This document shows, one piece after another, positions 60,401-64,000 of a stretch of DNA of 64,000 nucleotides; the first letter of the stretch is position 1; the number at the start of each line of letters is the position of its first letter. The stretch covers positions 83,430,881 to 83,494,880 of the forward strand of contig JALJCS010000001.1 of assembly GCA_023055355.1 (NCBI GenBank), given 5' to 3'. Source of the stretch: Agelaius tricolor (taxonomy: Eukaryota > Chordata > Aves > Passeriformes > Icteridae). Position numbers and translations under genes: made by a program. The notes beneath the pieces were generated by a model that was given only the letters and a program-made list of their open reading frames with translations, made no database searches and had not been told where the DNA came from.

Positions 60401-63383
60401 AACATAAGTCATAATTAATAATTGTGTGGTGAAGGGCAGTGATAGTGTTGTACCAGCAGATTATGTAAATCAGAGAGAAGGGGGTTTTGTGTCAATGCAT
60501 TATTAGTTTTCTTTTTTTTTCTTTTTGATCTTTTTTGTATTTTTTTCATTTTAAGAACCTGTACCTGCTGAGTAATAAGTTGTGTCTGCAGTTATTCAGC
60601 ACAGAGAGTCAAATTCCACTGTAAGCTTCAGATAGGAAATGGCAGGTTTCTGCTTGCCTCTTTTCTCCAAGCTTCTATTGTTCTAGCAGCACACTCCCAA
60701 TAAGTTTGAAAAAGAAAAATGATCTTTATTTAATTGCCTTGGACTAAAGTATAGAATTAAGCTTTATATTAAAATTATTAAAACATCTAATGAAGAACAC
60801 AATTTTATGAAGACATGAATTCAGAAAGTTGCCATGAATTTTCTAGATGTAGCCTAATGAATAAAAATAATAATTTTGCTTAAATTCTCTTATCTGCCAC
60901 AGAAATAACACATCTTAATAATATGAGTTTTCTTTAATTAGCTAATGTTTTGTGTATAAATTAATGTTGGCCAAATAACAAACAAGAATTATAACACCTC
61001 TCTTCATAGAAAACTGAGCACAAAAGTGAGACATGTATTGAAGAAAGCATGGCTGTGACAGATCATTATCTGACAACTATTTTAATAACTATTTTAATGA
61101 CTGGTTACCTAATTGCATACATGAAACTATTTTAGTTAAACTCCTTGCTGGTATCATATCTCTTAATTTTACAATGCTTTCTTTACAAAATGCTATGGAA
61201 ACAATAGGATTCAATTCCAATTCAGAGAGTAGGAAACAGCTTTGCAGTTCAGTAAAACTTCAAAACTGTCCATATTTTACAAGATTTTGCGAGTTGTGGC
61301 AAGATAAAGCCACAACTTTTTGAAAATGAGAGAGGGTATGAGATTGGAGTTCTCCAGTGAGGAACCTGGACTGCAAGGGAACCAGACTCTTGACATGGGT
61401 CTTTTTAAGTGGACTTAAATTTTTATGGCTGTTACAAGCACAAGGCCATTCTCTTTGCTGTCTTCTGTCTCTGTCTCTCTGCCTCTCTCACTCTCTAATT
61501 TTGATCAGAAATTCTGTCCTGGACCAAAAAAACCTTTTTCAACAAAAGTTTCATCTGAACTTCAGTGAAAGTTGCAATTTCAATACACTGGCATTTTTGG
61601 CAGAGTTGACTAGCTCTACCTATGATTACATATATATAAAAATCAAGTATCCCCTGCAGTAAGGAGCTGAGTAATCACATAGTTGTTAGCTACGACTTTA
61701 TTTTATTATATTTTGATGTATTACTTCCTAATAAATTGGAACTTATAAGTGATGTATTGCTTAATAAAACTCAAACCTGGAATTCAACACATCTGTGGGG
61801 AACAGGCTATGGGTAATCCTCAAGCTAAAGCTACTTATGTTTATGCTATACTGGATCTACCTCATTTTCACACAGAGTGTTATTCCCCCTGACTGGTTTG
61901 GTGAGTTAAAGAAGAAAAAGATTCTGTGACAAAGGCAGCCAGTAATACTGTGATGGCAGTATAACTTCTGTTCCTTTTCTGTTAGCACTTTGTACACAAC
62001 CCATCCTCTAATGTTCAGTTCCAAAATTGGATAGCACATTTTCTGGGAGGATTTTCATGCTCATCAATCATAAAGTTGACCTTAGCAACTGAAGGTGCCC
62101 AGTCATTTGTTTATAGACACGCTCACAAAGGTATTACAATGCTTAGCTGTGAAAGCTAAACCTCAGCTAGTGTGATATGTAAAATCCAAGATAAAGTGGT
62201 TAATATGACATTAAGAAAAGACTTTGACGGAATCAAAGGGAAGTGTTTCACCTCATTTGGGTATGTAATTTTGTTGAAATGATGATGACAGAATCAAACT
62301 GTATCTTGTTCATTAATACTGTTATTTTTAACAAACCCTTTAATCCCGGGGAATAGCTTTTTAAATTATTTTGATGAAGTATGTTATGAAAACTAAGCAG
62401 ATGCTGCTCTTCCTGTACATATTGTACATACCCTAATTCAGAGGATGCTTAGGCCCATACTACAGGAGGTTTTTTTGAAAATTAGTTGCTCAGAGAGTCA
62501 ATCTGGCTGCAGTCTTACACCAAAAAGATATTTAATACATTAAATGTTTGTTTTAATTCTCCTCTTTGTCTTTTATTTTCCCTATAAAATATCAGTCTTT
62601 AACAAGTAAATGCCATAGGGAAATCCCATACCAATACCACCTGCTTAAAGATATACTGTACAGTACTTTTAAAAGTACATGCAAATGGAGGCAACATTTT
62701 GAAAGAAAGAGCTTTCTCTCTCACTGCACATTTTATTCACCACTACTGTGATTTCAGTGCAAAGACTGGATTTGCAAGAGAGCTACAAGTCTCCTTTATA
62801 TAAATGAATTTTTTCAATTCATCAAGAACAGAGTTCACTGTGAAATTAAGTGAAGACTTTAGTGGGTTTACATTTCAGTGTTCATAGATCCTAAAAGTCA
62901 TCCCCAGTGCAATGACCTTTGCTTAATAATTGTATAGCTGTGCAGTTTGCTTAATCTTATGTGCATCATAATAAATTGGAGCATATACTGCAGCCACAAT
63001 CATAATAAATATCAGCAGCAAAATAAATTTCTCACAGCCTTCCCTGAAGTACCATTCACCTTTTTCCCTCAGACCCAAAAAAGCACTTTCCCATCTCAAC
63101 CAATCTTTCCAAACACAGAAGCTGTCAACAGAGAACTCTGGCTGCCAACTTTGCTGAAAGTTTCCTGGTGCCCCAGTTGCAATGGGTGATAGACCTCCAC
63201 AGGCTTCCCAGGGAAATGTGATCATTTCTTGCCCAGCCTTGTGTTCTCAGCACCATCCAATTAACAGTGGACCCCGACCAGCAAGGGTATCCAGCAGTGA
63301 ATATTATTGGGAACCCAACTGAGCACCTGCTGGTAAGGTTTCCCTGTTTCCCTCTGCACTCTAAATACTCTCATTGTTTATTC
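60401..63383. other. Non-coding DNA, no gene recognised
   Basis: AT-rich and repeat-poor. It includes a pyrimidine-rich stretch at 60508-60553 and a short direct repeat ('aactattttaat' twice) at 61075-61100. Confidence 0.5.
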
Positions 63384-63432
63384 ATAGAGTCAAAGATTAA
63401 AGCCAGAGAGGGCCACTGTGATCATCTAACCT
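63384..63432 (-). mobile_element. Ancient CR1 3' terminal scrap
   Basis: 'attcatagagtcaaagatta', 'agccagagagggccactgtg' and 'gatcatctaacctc' match the reverse complement of an old CR1 subfamily terminus widespread in turtles and birds ('...ccagaagggaccattgtgatcatct...'). Only about 50 bp is readable. Confidence 0.7.
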
Positions 63433-64000
63433 CTAATCAAAAACTTTTCAATTTTTTCAACCTTCTCCCTCACTTGCCAACATTAGATGTGAAGGCAGCA
63501 TGCAGTTTACAGTGACCCATTTAGAACTCCACCACAGCCCAGTCCTTCTGGGCTTGCTCAGGTATCCTGGTTTATTGTTCAGTAGTATTTCAGTGAGTTT
63601 TGAAGGACTAGTGTCTGCTCTCCAGCCCAGCTTTGAGTCTTGTCCCAACACACTACCTCAGTTTTATCTCAGAGGAAAACTCAGCTGTTTAAGAGATGCG
63701 GAGATCCTTGTCCCAGAACTCCAAATCAATGAACTCCACTGAAATTTGTGTAAATGGTTCAGACTTATATATGAAAACTCACAAAAACTGGCATCGTGAG
63801 TTTTTAGACAGCCTTTGTTCTCTCTCTCCTCTTTTCTTTTTGGCTGTTTTTGTTTTTAATTTGGGTTTAGGGTTTGGGGTTTTTTGCCAGAGAACAATGT
63901 GACTGTCAGTATCAAAAGTGAAATGTAGTTTAGAGCAGTCTCAGTTTTCATAGTGTTAAGTATCCACAGTAACTCAAGAGATAAAGCTTGAGGAGGAAAC
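63433..64000. other. Non-coding DNA to window edge
   Basis: Nothing recognised. Short frames on both strands have no domain. Confidence 0.5.

Overview
This window looks like non-coding nuclear DNA from a bird, probably a passerine. The evidence is the repeat content: many truncated CR1 LINE 3' ends in both orientations, two distinguishable avian ERVL-type LTRs, and at least two LTRs whose sequence I recognise from memory as passerine families. No database was searched, so I would put 'bird' at about 0.9 and 'passerine' at about 0.7. The background is AT-rich, with the short, stop-dense reading frames expected by chance. I found no protein-coding exon I can defend, no tRNA or rRNA gene and no CRISPR. 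The window is best read as a gene desert or the inside of a very long intron.

Layout. 1-3.5 kb is unique AT-rich DNA. 3.5-6.0 kb is a transposon cluster: a CR1 end, a GC-rich LTR-like block with TATA and AATAAA signals, and an ~820 bp ERVL-type solo LTR. 6-11.1 kb is unique. 11.108-11.742 kb is a minus-strand solo LTR with near-matching 6 bp flanks and a GAA microsatellite inside it. 12-20 kb is unique apart from a T-rich tract (17.65 kb) and a 22 bp perfect hairpin (19.2 kb). 20.1-23.1 kb is a second cluster: a CR1 end, an LTR-like repeat, a doubly deleted ERVL LTR and another solo LTR. 23-42 kb is almost repeat-free, with a G-rich tract at 25.54 kb and conserved-looking AT-rich blocks.

42-51 kb is richer in CR1: two young-looking 3' ends, an ancient CR1/L3-like remnant over 1 kb long, and a further 3' end at 50.1 kb. 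The most striking object in the window lies within it: a 29 bp x 19 GC- and CpG-rich minisatellite (46463-47013) with 15 identical central units and CACGTG palindromes in very dense array. A 94 bp-offset local duplication (47.9 kb) and a hairpin beside T25 (50.85 kb) follow. At 51.94 kb there is a perfect 26 bp x 4 tandem repeat, at 53.7 kb an ancient L2-like reverse-transcriptase remnant on the minus strand, at 58 kb a good CR1 3' end, and at 60.3 and 63.4 kb minor CR1 ends.

There are no genes to work together here. The biologically interesting content is the CpG/E-box minisatellite, the hairpins, the retroelement history and several long repeat-free blocks that may be regulatory but cannot be shown to be from one sequence.
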